This document shows, one piece after another, positions 1-5,843 of a DNA stretch of 5,843 nucleotides. Source of the DNA: Campylobacterales bacterium (GTDB taxonomy: Bacteria > Campylobacterota > Campylobacteria > Campylobacterales > Arcobacteraceae); assembly GCA_027064245.1 (NCBI GenBank), contig JAMOPZ010000452.1, forward strand, positions 1 to 5,843. The letters run 5' to 3'. The position numbers were made by a program, and so were the translations under genes. The notes beneath the pieces are model-generated. The model was not told the origin of the DNA. It searched no databases and saw only the letters and a list, made by a program, of their open reading frames with translations. The stretch's first letter is position 1. Each line of letters begins with the position of its first letter.

Positions 1-516
1 ACAATAGTACCAGAAAATAGAGCAGAGGTTACAACTGAAGGTGGACTTGATCTTAAAAATAACTTTAAAAAGATTAAAAAAGCAATAGCAAAGCTTCATA
101 AAGCTGGTATTGAGGTATCACTTTTTATAGATCCTACAAAAAAAGCTATAGAGTTATCAAAAGAGTTAGGTGTAGAGTTTGTAGAGCTTCATACAGGAAG
201 TTTTGCAAATATATATGCTATGCTTTATAGTGGTTTAGAAAAAACAAAATATAGTATAAAAGATTTAGAACTTTCAAGAGATCAGCTATTAATACTTTTA
301 CAAGAAAGTATATATGATATAAAAAATGCTACAAAATTAGCAAATATGTTTGGTTTAAAAGTTGCTGCAGGTCATGGACTAAATTATCAAAATGTACATT
401 TAGTATCAAATATAGATGGTATTATTGAGTTAAATATTGGTCAAAGTATTATCGCTAGATCGGTTTTTACAGGACTTAAAACTGCTATAAAAGATATGCA
501 AAAGTTAATAAAATAA
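1..516 (+). CDS. pdxJ: Pyridoxine 5'-phosphate synthase PdxJ, 3' part (5' end outside window)
   Basis: PdxJ is a cytoplasmic TIM-barrel enzyme. It condenses 3-amino-2-oxopropyl phosphate with 1-deoxy-D-xylulose 5-phosphate to give pyridoxine 5'-phosphate, the last ring-forming step of DXP-dependent vitamin B6 synthesis. The frame is open from base 1, so the ATG at 220 is an internal Met and not the start. The 171 visible residues cover roughly the C-terminal two thirds of a family protein of about 240-260 residues. Visible family motifs, in visible numbering, are VPENRAEVTTEGGLD (3-17), ELHTG (62-66), GHGLNY (124-129, with the conserved active-site His) and NIGQSIIAR (145-153). The last carries Gln where many homologues, such as E. 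coli, have His (NIGH). The stop codon lies 4 bases before pdxA, so the two genes are almost certainly co-transcribed. Identification is very secure; only the missing N-terminus is unknown. Confidence 0.97.
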   Translation, partial: TIVPENRAEVTTEGGLDLKNNFKKIKKAIAKLHKAGIEVSLFIDPTKKAIELSKELGVEFVELHTGSFANIYAMLYSGLEKTKYSIKDLELSRDQLLILLQESIYDIKNATKLANMFGLKVAAGHGLNYQNVHLVSNIDGIIELNIGQSIIARSVFTGLKTAIKDMQKLIK

Positions 517-520
517 AAAT

Positions 521-1417
521 ATGAAAAAAATAGCTATAAGTCTAGGAGATCTAAATGGAATAGGGGTGCAATTAGCACTACAAAATCATAATAATATAAA
601 AAAATATTGTACCCCTATATATTGTATAGATAAAAAACTTTTAGATCAAGCATCAAAACTGTTAAATATAAAAATACCAAAAGATTTTAAAATTTATGGA
701 AAATATGATTATTTTAAAATAAAACCATCAATAGTATCTAAAAAATCTGGAGTTTTTTCATATAACTCTTTTTTAACAGCCATAAAGTTAGCAAAACAAA
801 AAAAAGTAGATTCTGTTTGTACACTACCTATTAACAAAGAAGCATGGAATAAAGCTGGTATAAACTATGTGGGACATACAGATATGTTAAGAGATATTTT
901 TAAAAAAGATGCAATTATGATGCTAGGTGTCTCAAAAATGTTTGTAGCTTTATATACTGAACATATAGCTTTAAAAAAAGTGGCAAAACAAATAGATAAG
1001 AAAAAATTAATTAGATTTTTTACAGATTTTTATAATTGTATTGAAAAATATGATAAACCTATAGCCATTTTAGGTCTAAATCCTCATGCTGGAGATAATG
1101 GTGTTTTAGGAACTGAAGAGTTTATTATACAAAAAGCTATAAAAAAAGTAAATAAAAAACTAAATAGTAGATTTACTTTAGTTGTACCAGATATCGCTTT
1201 TACTCCACATACTAGAAAAAGTTTTAAATATTTTGTAGCTATGTATCATGATCAAGGTTTAGCACCACTTAAAGCTTTGTATTTTGAAGATGGTATTAAT
1301 GTATCATTAAATTTACCAATTATCCGTACTAGTGTAGATCATGGAACTGCATTTGATATAGCTTATAAAAAGAAAGTTTTATCAAATAAAAGTTATATAA
1401 ATGCTATAAAGTATTAA
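521..1417 (+). CDS. pdxA: 4-hydroxythreonine-4-phosphate dehydrogenase PdxA
   Basis: PdxA oxidises 4-phosphohydroxy-L-threonine with NAD(P)+. The product decarboxylates to 3-amino-2-oxopropyl phosphate, the substrate of PdxJ encoded just upstream. The 298-residue protein carries the family signatures in order: GDLNGIG (9-15), TLPINKEAW (101-109), GHTD (118-121), EHIALK (147-152), GLNPHAGD (185-192), YHDQGLAPLK (242-251) and NLPIIRTSVDHGTAFD (264-279). By comparison with E. coli PdxA, His148, His189 and His243 should be the divalent-metal ligands. The protein is on the short side for the family (about 307-330, longer in Campylobacter) and very lysine-rich. Gly-Asp-Leu replaces the usual Gly-Asp-Pro in the first motif, which fits the divergent Campylobacterota branch. 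The ATG at 521 gives the expected N-terminus (MKKIAISLGD). No Shine-Dalgarno site precedes it, so translation may depend on coupling to pdxJ. Confidence 0.96.
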   Translation: MKKIAISLGDLNGIGVQLALQNHNNIKKYCTPIYCIDKKLLDQASKLLNIKIPKDFKIYGKYDYFKIKPSIVSKKSGVFSYNSFLTAIKLAKQKKVDSVCTLPINKEAWNKAGINYVGHTDMLRDIFKKDAIMMLGVSKMFVALYTEHIALKKVAKQIDKKKLIRFFTDFYNCIEKYDKPIAILGLNPHAGDNGVLGTEEFIIQKAIKKVNKKLNSRFTLVVPDIAFTPHTRKSFKYFVAMYHDQGLAPLKALYFEDGINVSLNLPIIRTSVDHGTAFDIAYKKKVLSNKSYINAIKY

Positions 1418-1456
1418 TTTATTTAAAGGAACTATTTATATTAAACATTTATTTGT

Positions 1457-1489
1457 TACAAGTTTATCAAGTTATCTCCTAAGCTTGTA
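1457..1489. terminator. Imperfect hairpin between convergent pdxA and rdgB, possible weak bidirectional terminator
   Basis: The arms TACAAGTTTA (1457-1466) and TAAGCTTGTA (1480-1489) can pair over 10 bp, with one G-U wobble, around a 13-base loop. The hairpin sits in the only convergent gap, 40 bases past the pdxA stop and 19 bases past the rdgB stop, where both transcripts need to end. Neither strand shows a proper T-run after the stem, so this is not a textbook intrinsic terminator. The left arm is part of a short direct repeat (CAAGTT at 1459 and 1468). The rest of the gap (1418-1507) is AT-rich and shows no gene. Confidence 0.35.
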
Positions 1490-1507
1490 TAAAAATACTC
1501 TGATAGT

Positions 1508-2119
1508 TTAAATTTTAGAAGAAAAAGGTAGAATATATTTAAAAGCTAAGTCTAGTGCTTTTGTTCTATGACTTAAAGATTTTTTTATATCATATGAAAG
1601 TTCACCTAAAGTTTTATCAAAACCATTTGGGATAAACATAGGATCATATCCAAAACCATTACTACCTTTTTCTTCTAATATAACCGTGCCATGCATCCAA
1701 CCATGTGTAGTAAAGATAGTATTTTGATAATATATAGCTATACAAGCTGTATAAAAAGCATCTGTTTGTGTAATATGTTTTTCTTTTAAAGTTGATATTA
1801 ATTTTTGATTATTTTGTTTATCTGTTGCATTAACTCCTGCATATCTTGCACTATATATTCCAGGAGTATTATCCAATAGTGGTACACTAATACCACTATC
1901 ATCTGCTATTATTATATAACTGTTTTTATAATTTATTTTTACTAAAGCTTCTTGAATAGCTTTTAGTTTTATAGTAGCATTTTCTTTAAAACTTAAGCCA
2001 TCTTCAATTATAGTAATATCACCTAAAATATCTTTAAATGGTATAATTTGAAAAGATGGAAGATATTTTTCAATCTCTCTTATCTTTCCTTTATTTCCTG
2101 ATGCAACTATAATATCCAT
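1508..2119 (-). CDS. rdgB: XTP/dITP diphosphatase (HAM1/RdgB family)
   Basis: This cytoplasmic house-cleaning enzyme hydrolyses non-canonical purine nucleotides (dITP, ITP, XTP) to the monophosphate and pyrophosphate, keeping deaminated bases out of DNA and RNA. The 203-residue length is typical of the family. Visible motifs are SGNKGK near the N-terminus (7-12, the nucleotide-binding loop), ADDSG (72-76, with the catalytic/metal-binding Asp residues), [10 protein letters not shown] (86-95), GSNGFGYDP (152-160) and SHR (183-185, base recognition). The ATG at 2119 gives the canonical family N-terminus. It lies 6 bases after the aspS stop codon and has no recognisable Shine-Dalgarno site, so translation is probably coupled to aspS. 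It is the last gene of the leftward block. The product name is secure; the exact substrate preference is inferred from the family. Confidence 0.96.
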   Translation of the reverse strand: MDIIVASGNKGKIREIEKYLPSFQIIPFKDILGDITIIEDGLSFKENATIKLKAIQEALVKINYKNSYIIIADDSGISVPLLDNTPGIYSARYAGVNATDKQNNQKLISTLKEKHITQTDAFYTACIAIYYQNTIFTTHGWMHGTVILEEKGSNGFGYDPMFIPNGFDKTLGELSYDIKKSLSHRTKALDLAFKYILPFSSKI

Positions 2120-2125
2120 ATGGTT

Positions 2126-3898
2126 TTATGCTTGTATTTGTTGTCTAATTCTAAGACTTAACTCTTTTAGTTGTTCATCATCAACACTACTTGGAGCTTG
2201 TGTTAGTAAACATTGTGCTTTTTGTGTTTTTGGAAATGCTATAACATCTCTGATACTATCAGTTCCTGCCATAAGCATAATCATTCTATCAAAACCTAAA
2301 GCAAATCCACCATGAGGAGGTGCACCAAACTCTAAAGCATCTAAAAGAAAACCAAATTTTTCTTTTGCTTCTTCATCACTTATACCCATAAGTTTAAATA
2401 CTTTTGCTTGAATATCAGACTTATGTATTCTTAAAGACCCACCACCTAGTTCTGTACCATTTAATACAACATCATAAGCGATTGATTCAATAGATTCTAA
2501 ATCATCAATATTATCAAGATCACATTTTTCTAAATTTGGCATTGTAAATGGATGATGTAAAGCTTTTGTTTTACCATCTTCAGATTCAAACATAGGAAAA
2601 TCAACAACCCATAAAAACTCAAATTTATCTTTGTCTATTAGTCCCATTTGATTTGCTAGTTCAATTCTTAGTCGTCCCATATAATCCCAAACTAGCTTTT
2701 TCTCACCAGCACCAAAGAATATAATATCTCCTACTTTCATTTCACATCGTTCAACTAACTCATCAAGTTTTTCAGGAGTATCTACAAAAAATTTATTTAA
2801 TGGTCCTTTTAAACCATCCTCTTTCATTTGGAAGTATCCTAAACCACTAGCTCCAAATTTTCTTACAAAGTCCTCAAAACCTTTCATTTGTCGTTTTGAA
2901 AATATATTGTCACCATTTGGTACTTTTAAAGCTTTGATTCTATTTTTTACTTTATCTTTTGCAATATTTGAAAATATATCTAGTGTACAAAAGTCAAATA
3001 TATCAGATACCTCTACCATCTTTAGATCATATCTCATATCTGGTTTATCTGATCCATATAGTTCCATAGCGTCATTATATGTCATTCTAGGAAATGTAGA
3101 TGGTACATCAAATCCACATGCTGTAAATGTATCGTGGATAACTTTTTCACATACTTTTATAACATCATCTTGCGTACAAAAAGACATCTCAACATCTATT
3201 TGAGTAAACTCTGGTTGTCTATCTGCTCTTAAGTCTTCATCTCTAAAACATTTTGCTATTTGAAAATATTTATCAAATCCACTTACCATTAAAAGCTGTT
3301 TAAAAAGTTGTGGAGATTGAGGTAGTGCATAAAACTCACCATGATGAACTCTACTTGGCACTAGATAATCTCTTGCACCTTCAGGAGTAGATTTTGTAAG
3401 AATTGGAGTTTCCACATCTAAAAAGTCCATATCATTTAGACAATTTCTAATAGCAATATTTGCTTTTGATCTTAATTTAAAAATATCGTAAGATTTTTTA
3501 CCTCGAAGTTCTAAAAATCTGTTTCTTAGTTTTATCTCTTCATTTACTTTTAGATCATTTAGATCAAACGGCATAGGTTTTGATCTATTTTCTATAATAA
3601 GATTATCTACAACTATCTCAATTTTACCAGTGATAAGGTTTGGATTTTCTAGTCCTTCTCCTCTTGCTCTTACTTTTCCAGTTGCTATTAAAACAAATTC
3701 ATCTCTTACATTTTCTGCAATAGAGTGAGCCTCTTTATTATCTGCTGGATCACAAACTAGTTGAACTAAACCACCTTTATCTCTTAAATCTATAAAGATC
3801 AATCCACCATGATCTCTTCTACTATTTACCCAACCTGCAACTGTTACAGTTTGGTCTATATTATTTTCTGTTACTTCTGTACAATAATGTGTTCTCAA
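2126..3898 (-). CDS. aspS: Aspartyl-tRNA synthetase, probably non-discriminating (Asp/Asn)
   Basis: A class II aminoacyl-tRNA synthetase that charges tRNA-Asp with aspartate. At 590 residues it is the full-length bacterial type. An N-terminal OB-fold anticodon-binding domain (about 1-105, with [11 protein letters not shown] at 22-32) is followed by the catalytic core with the GAD insertion (about 270-420). Core motifs are QSPQLFKQ (194-201), motif 2 [16 protein letters not shown] (218-233), the flipping loop HHPFTMP (448-454), GGGSLR (485-490) and motif 3 GFALGFDR (531-538). The start codon is TTG: bases 3896-3898 read TTG on the - strand. It gives the usual N-terminus (MRTHYC) and follows an AAAGG site by 7 bases. 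In the anticodon domain Leu83 and Leu88 have the same spacing as two Leu residues tied to relaxed tRNA specificity in H. pylori AspRS. This suggests that it also makes Asp-tRNA-Asn for a GatCAB amidotransferase. It sits between the four-Cys small gene and rdgB in one apparent operon. Confidence 0.97.
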   Translation of the reverse strand: MRTHYCTEVTENNIDQTVTVAGWVNSRRDHGGLIFIDLRDKGGLVQLVCDPADNKEAHSIAENVRDEFVLIATGKVRARGEGLENPNLITGKIEIVVDNLIIENRSKPMPFDLNDLKVNEEIKLRNRFLELRGKKSYDIFKLRSKANIAIRNCLNDMDFLDVETPILTKSTPEGARDYLVPSRVHHGEFYALPQSPQLFKQLLMVSGFDKYFQIAKCFRDEDLRADRQPEFTQIDVEMSFCTQDDVIKVCEKVIHDTFTACGFDVPSTFPRMTYNDAMELYGSDKPDMRYDLKMVEVSDIFDFCTLDIFSNIAKDKVKNRIKALKVPNGDNIFSKRQMKGFEDFVRKFGASGLGYFQMKEDGLKGPLNKFFVDTPEKLDELVERCEMKVGDIIFFGAGEKKLVWDYMGRLRIELANQMGLIDKDKFEFLWVVDFPMFESEDGKTKALHHPFTMPNLEKCDLDNIDDLESIESIAYDVVLNGTELGGGSLRIHKSDIQAKVFKLMGISDEEAKEKFGFLLDALEFGAPPHGGFALGFDRMIMLMAGTDSIRDVIAFPKTQKAQCLLTQAPSSVDDEQLKELSLRIRQQIQA

Positions 3899-3905
3899 GT
3901 TTTTA

Positions 3906-3910
3906 CCTTT
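3906..3910 (-). promoter_or_regulatory. Ribosome binding site supporting the TTG start of aspS
   Basis: AAAGG on the - strand lies 7 bases before the TTG at 3898-3896. This spacing, together with the conserved AspRS N-terminus that begins at this codon, decides in favour of the non-ATG start. Confidence 0.75.
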
Positions 3911-3926
3911 TATTTTATATTATTTT

Positions 3927-4085
3927 TTATTTTGCTGTAGATTTTAAAAATTTTCCACATTTTTTATCTGGTTTACCACTATGAGTTTTATAATCTTTTT
4001 GACCTTCTTTAAAAAGTCTATATCTTTCACATTCATTATGTGCTATACATTTTTCATTATCACATGCTAATATTTTTTCTGCCAT
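3927..4085 (-). CDS. Small four-cysteine protein of unknown function, possible metal binder
   Basis: A 52-residue gene translated by hand on the - strand, from ATG at 4085-4083 to TAA at 3929-3927. The protein begins MAEKILACDNEKC and ends KKCGKFLKSTAK. It has four cysteines, Cys8, Cys13, Cys19 and Cys43 (spacing C-x4-C-x5-C-x23-C), plus His16 within the first cluster. It is strongly charged, with no signal peptide or membrane segment. The cysteine pattern, with CERY after the third Cys and CGKF around the last, resembles small zinc- or iron-binding proteins, but no ligand can be shown from sequence. Evidence that it is real: a good AAAGGA site 6 bases upstream, a position 11 bases behind the preceding gene and 28 before aspS, and a cysteine-rich composition unlikely in random AT-rich DNA. 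I do not recognise a named family. It is easily missed by gene callers with a 60-residue cutoff. Confidence 0.8.
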   Translation of the reverse strand: MAEKILACDNEKCIAHNECERYRLFKEGQKDYKTHSGKPDKKCGKFLKSTAK

Positions 4086-4091
4086 TTTTTA

Positions 4092-4097
4092 TCCTTT
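4092..4097 (-). promoter_or_regulatory. Ribosome binding site of the four-cysteine small gene
   Basis: AAAGGA on the - strand, 6 bases before the ATG at 4085. It overlaps the last base of the stop codon of the preceding 65-residue gene. It is the main translational evidence that the short downstream frame is expressed. Confidence 0.7.
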
Positions 4098-4294
4098 TAT
4101 TTTATTGAACCTTTTTTCTTATTTTTTATATATTCATACATAGGTGCTGGTTTTGCATCACCCTTAGGATTTGCTTTTCCACTATACATAACATCTGCAT
4201 AGTTTTGTGTAGCTTTTTTTGCTCCACCCATGTTGCCTGTATATATCATAACACCAATAATTACTGCGAATACAATAAGTATTATTTTTACCAT
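4097..4294 (-). CDS. Small single-span membrane protein of unknown function
   Basis: A 65-residue protein with one hydrophobic segment near the N-terminus (about residues 3-19, IILIVFAVIIGVMIY) and a polar, lysine-rich tail of about 45 residues (contains GGAKKATQNYADVM, then Pro/Gly/Lys-rich sequence and KNKKKG near the end). The segment has no lipobox Cys and no clear cleavage site, so it is more likely a membrane anchor than a secreted protein; with Lys at 3 and the basic tail, the topology is open. Its ATG shares one base with the argS stop (TAATG) and has an AAAGGAG site inside the end of argS, so the two are co-transcribed and probably coupled. In Campylobacter and Helicobacter I recall tatA in the slot directly after argS. 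This protein is TatA-sized with an N-terminal span, but lacks the Phe-Gly hinge and amphipathic helix of TatA, so I do not call it TatA. Function unknown. Confidence 0.82.
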   Translation of the reverse strand: MVKIILIVFAVIIGVMIYTGNMGGAKKATQNYADVMYSGKANPKGDAKPAPMYEYIKNKKKGSIK

Positions 4295-5843
4295 TACATA
4301 ATCTCCTTTGCTTTAATTCCTAAAACATTTAGTCCTGTTCTGATACTTAGTGCTGCCATACTTAAAATTTTTAAATACTGATCTTGCTCTTTTGTATCTA
4401 TAATTTTATTATTGTTATAAAATTTATGAACCATAGCACTTAAACCATGTAAATAATCTGTAATTTTTTGCATATCTCTTTTTATAAATGCATCATTTAA
4501 AACTGTATTTAAAAGTAATGATTCATAAACTAAATCTATAGAATCTTGATTTAAATTTTCAAGAGAATTTTGTTTTACATCTTTAGGAGTTAATGATGCT
4601 TTTTTAAATAATTGATTTATCCTAGCATGTGCATAGTTTATATAAAATACAGGATTTGAAGAATCATTATTTTTAAGTAGATCTATATCAAATTCTAAGT
4701 GAGTATCACTTTTTTTTGTTAAAAATATAAATCTAAGTGCATCTGAACCTATCTCTTGTACTATATCGGACATAAGTATTACAGTCCCAGCTCTTTTACT
4801 CATCTTATATGGTTGACCACCTTTTAAAAGTGCAACCATCTGAGATAAGAGTATCTCTAATTTTGATGATTCAAACCCCAAAAACTCAATAGCAGCTTTA
4901 ACTCTTTTGATATATCCATGATGATCTGCACCCCAAATATTGATATATCTGTCATAGTTTCTATCATATTTGTTTTTATGATAGATTATATCTCCTGCTA
5001 AATATGTAGGGATACCATTTTCTCTTACAACTACTCTATCTGCATCATCTCCATATTTTGTAGAAGCTATAAAAACTTTGCCATCTTTATTATATAATGA
5101 TCCTTGTGATTCAAGAGCTGATTTTGTATCTTCCCATGAGCTATATAGTGATTTTTCACTAACCCAAGTATCAAAATAAACTCCAAGATCACTTAGATCA
5201 CTTTTTATAAGTGATAAAACTTCATCTTTGGCAAAAAGTGCTAACTCCTCTTGTCTTGATTCATCTTCAAATATCTCTTTACCAAACTTTTTTTCACAAA
5301 GTTTTGCAATATCAAAAAGATACTCACCTCTATAATATTTTTCAGGATATTGTACATCTAACCCAAGTATAGACTCTCTTCCTGCTAAATATACAGAAAG
5401 TCCTAAAAGTCCCATTTGGGCACCAGCGTCATTTACATAATACTCTGATTTTATATCGTATCCTAGATATTTTCCAACTCTTAAAAGTGCATCACCAAAA
5501 ATAGCACCTCTTGCATGACCTATATGTAAAGGTCCAGTTGGATTTGCACTGACAAACTCTAAAAGAATCTTTTCATCTTTTTTTTCATCTTTTGCAAACT
5601 CTTCACCTTTTGCTAATGATTGATCTATTAAAGATGATAAAAAAGAGTTGTTAAGTTTAAAATTAACAAACCCCTTTAAAGTAGTTACTGATTCAAAAAT
5701 ATCACTATTTTCAAATTTTTTTGCTAATTCATCAGCTATTATCATAGGATTTTTTCTTAAAGTTTTTGCAAGAGAAAATGCTACAGGTGTAGCATAATGA
5801 CCAAAAGAGATATCTTTTGGTTTCTCTAAAACTACATTTTGTT
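4294..5843 (-). CDS. argS: Arginyl-tRNA synthetase, 5' end outside window
   Basis: A class I aminoacyl-tRNA synthetase that charges tRNA-Arg. An ATG at 5745 begins a frame of 483 residues, but it is an internal Met. The same frame stays open to the window edge and adds 32 residues (including KPKDISFGHYATPVAFSLAK) that match the N-terminal Add1 domain of ArgRS. So 515 residues are visible of an expected 530 or so. Counting from the internal Met, motifs are SANPTGPLHIGHARG (66-80, with the HIGH signature), GADHHGY (272-278), KMSKRAG (314-320, the KMSKS loop) and DALRF (335-339). The DALR-type anticodon domain follows, with NPVFYINYAHARI (364-376) and the typical C-terminus GLNVLGIKAKEIM. No catalytic signature is missing. 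Its TAA overlaps the next gene's ATG by one base. It is the first visible gene of the leftward block; its promoter lies outside the window. Confidence 0.98.
   Translation of the reverse strand, partial: QNVVLEKPKDISFGHYATPVAFSLAKTLRKNPMIIADELAKKFENSDIFESVTTLKGFVNFKLNNSFLSSLIDQSLAKGEEFAKDEKKDEKILLEFVSANPTGPLHIGHARGAIFGDALLRVGKYLGYDIKSEYYVNDAGAQMGLLGLSVYLAGRESILGLDVQYPEKYYRGEYLFDIAKLCEKKFGKEIFEDESRQEELALFAKDEVLSLIKSDLSDLGVYFDTWVSEKSLYSSWEDTKSALESQGSLYNKDGKVFIASTKYGDDADRVVVRENGIPTYLAGDIIYHKNKYDRNYDRYINIWGADHHGYIKRVKAAIEFLGFESSKLEILLSQMVALLKGGQPYKMSKRAGTVILMSDIVQEIGSDALRFIFLTKKSDTHLEFDIDLLKNNDSSNPVFYINYAHARINQLFKKASLTPKDVKQNSLENLNQDSIDLVYESLLLNTVLNDAFIKRDMQKITDYLHGLSAMVHKFYNNNKIIDTKEQDQYLKILSMAALSIRTGLNVLGIKAKEIM
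4303..4309 (-). promoter_or_regulatory. Ribosome binding site of the 65-residue gene, inside the argS 3' end
   Basis: AAAGGAG on the - strand, 8 bases before the ATG at 4294. It lies within the last codons of argS. This is the strongest Shine-Dalgarno site in the window, and it supports both the small gene and its start. Confidence 0.75.

Noticed and set aside
220..222. ATG as the start of pdxJ
   Set aside because: The frame is open from base 1 and encodes conserved PdxJ motifs (VPENRAEVTTEGGLD, ELHTG) upstream of this Met.
1418..1456. Small gene started by the AAAGGA at 1426-1431 in the convergent gap
   Set aside because: No ATG, GTG or TTG follows at a usable distance with an open frame of meaningful length.
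2907..3203. Open frame of 98 codons on the + strand
   Set aside because: It lies wholly inside aspS on the opposite strand, in the GAD-domain region, has no ribosome site and resembles no protein. It is a shadow frame.
3899..3926. Promoter for aspS in the 28-base gap (TATAAAAT-like stretch)
   Set aside because: In DNA this AT-rich such matches occur by chance. No convincing upstream element or spacing was seen, and the gene spacing favours read-through from argS.
4097..4294. Calling the 65-residue protein TatA from its position after argS
   Set aside because: It lacks the Phe-Gly hinge and the amphipathic helix that define TatA; position alone is not enough.
5743..5745. ATG as the start of argS
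   Set aside because: The frame upstream stays open to the window edge and encodes conserved ArgRS N-terminal sequence (SFGHYATPVAFSLAK), so this Met is internal.
1..5843. CRISPR array, insertion sequence, tRNA or other mobile or defence system
   Set aside because: I saw no spaced repeats, terminal inverted repeats, transposase motifs or tRNA-like cloverleaf. Nearly every base lies in a housekeeping gene.

Overview
This is an AT-rich window (about 30% G+C by eye) from a bacterial chromosome. It most likely comes from the Campylobacterota (former Epsilonproteobacteria), perhaps an Arcobacter- or Sulfurimonas-like genus. The evidence is the adjacent pdxJ-pdxA pair, a PdxA of the divergent type I recall from Campylobacter, an AspRS that resembles the non-discriminating Helicobacter pylori enzyme, and the base composition. 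The genus cannot be fixed from the sequence alone.

Layout: two convergent blocks. On the + strand (1-1417) lie the 3' part of pdxJ and the complete pdxA, 4 bases apart. They encode the two closing enzymes of the DXP-dependent route to pyridoxine 5'-phosphate (vitamin B6). PdxA makes the amino-ketone phosphate that PdxJ condenses with deoxyxylulose 5-phosphate. A 90-base convergent gap (1418-1507) follows, with one imperfect hairpin and no gene.

On the - strand (5843 down to 1508) a compact block reads in the order argS (5' end beyond the window), a 65-residue single-membrane-span protein, a 52-residue four-cysteine protein, aspS and rdgB. The gaps are a 1-base overlap, 11, 28 and 7 bases, so the block looks like one operon. 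Two genes charge tRNAs (arginine; aspartate and probably tRNA-Asn). One removes ITP/XTP from the nucleotide pool. The two small proteins between the synthetases have no function I can assign.

The window is mostly housekeeping. I see no mobile element, CRISPR array, RNA gene or defence system. The points worth a second look are the two small genes, the AspRS residues that suggest a non-discriminating enzyme, the TTG start of aspS, and the missing Shine-Dalgarno sites before pdxA and rdgB.
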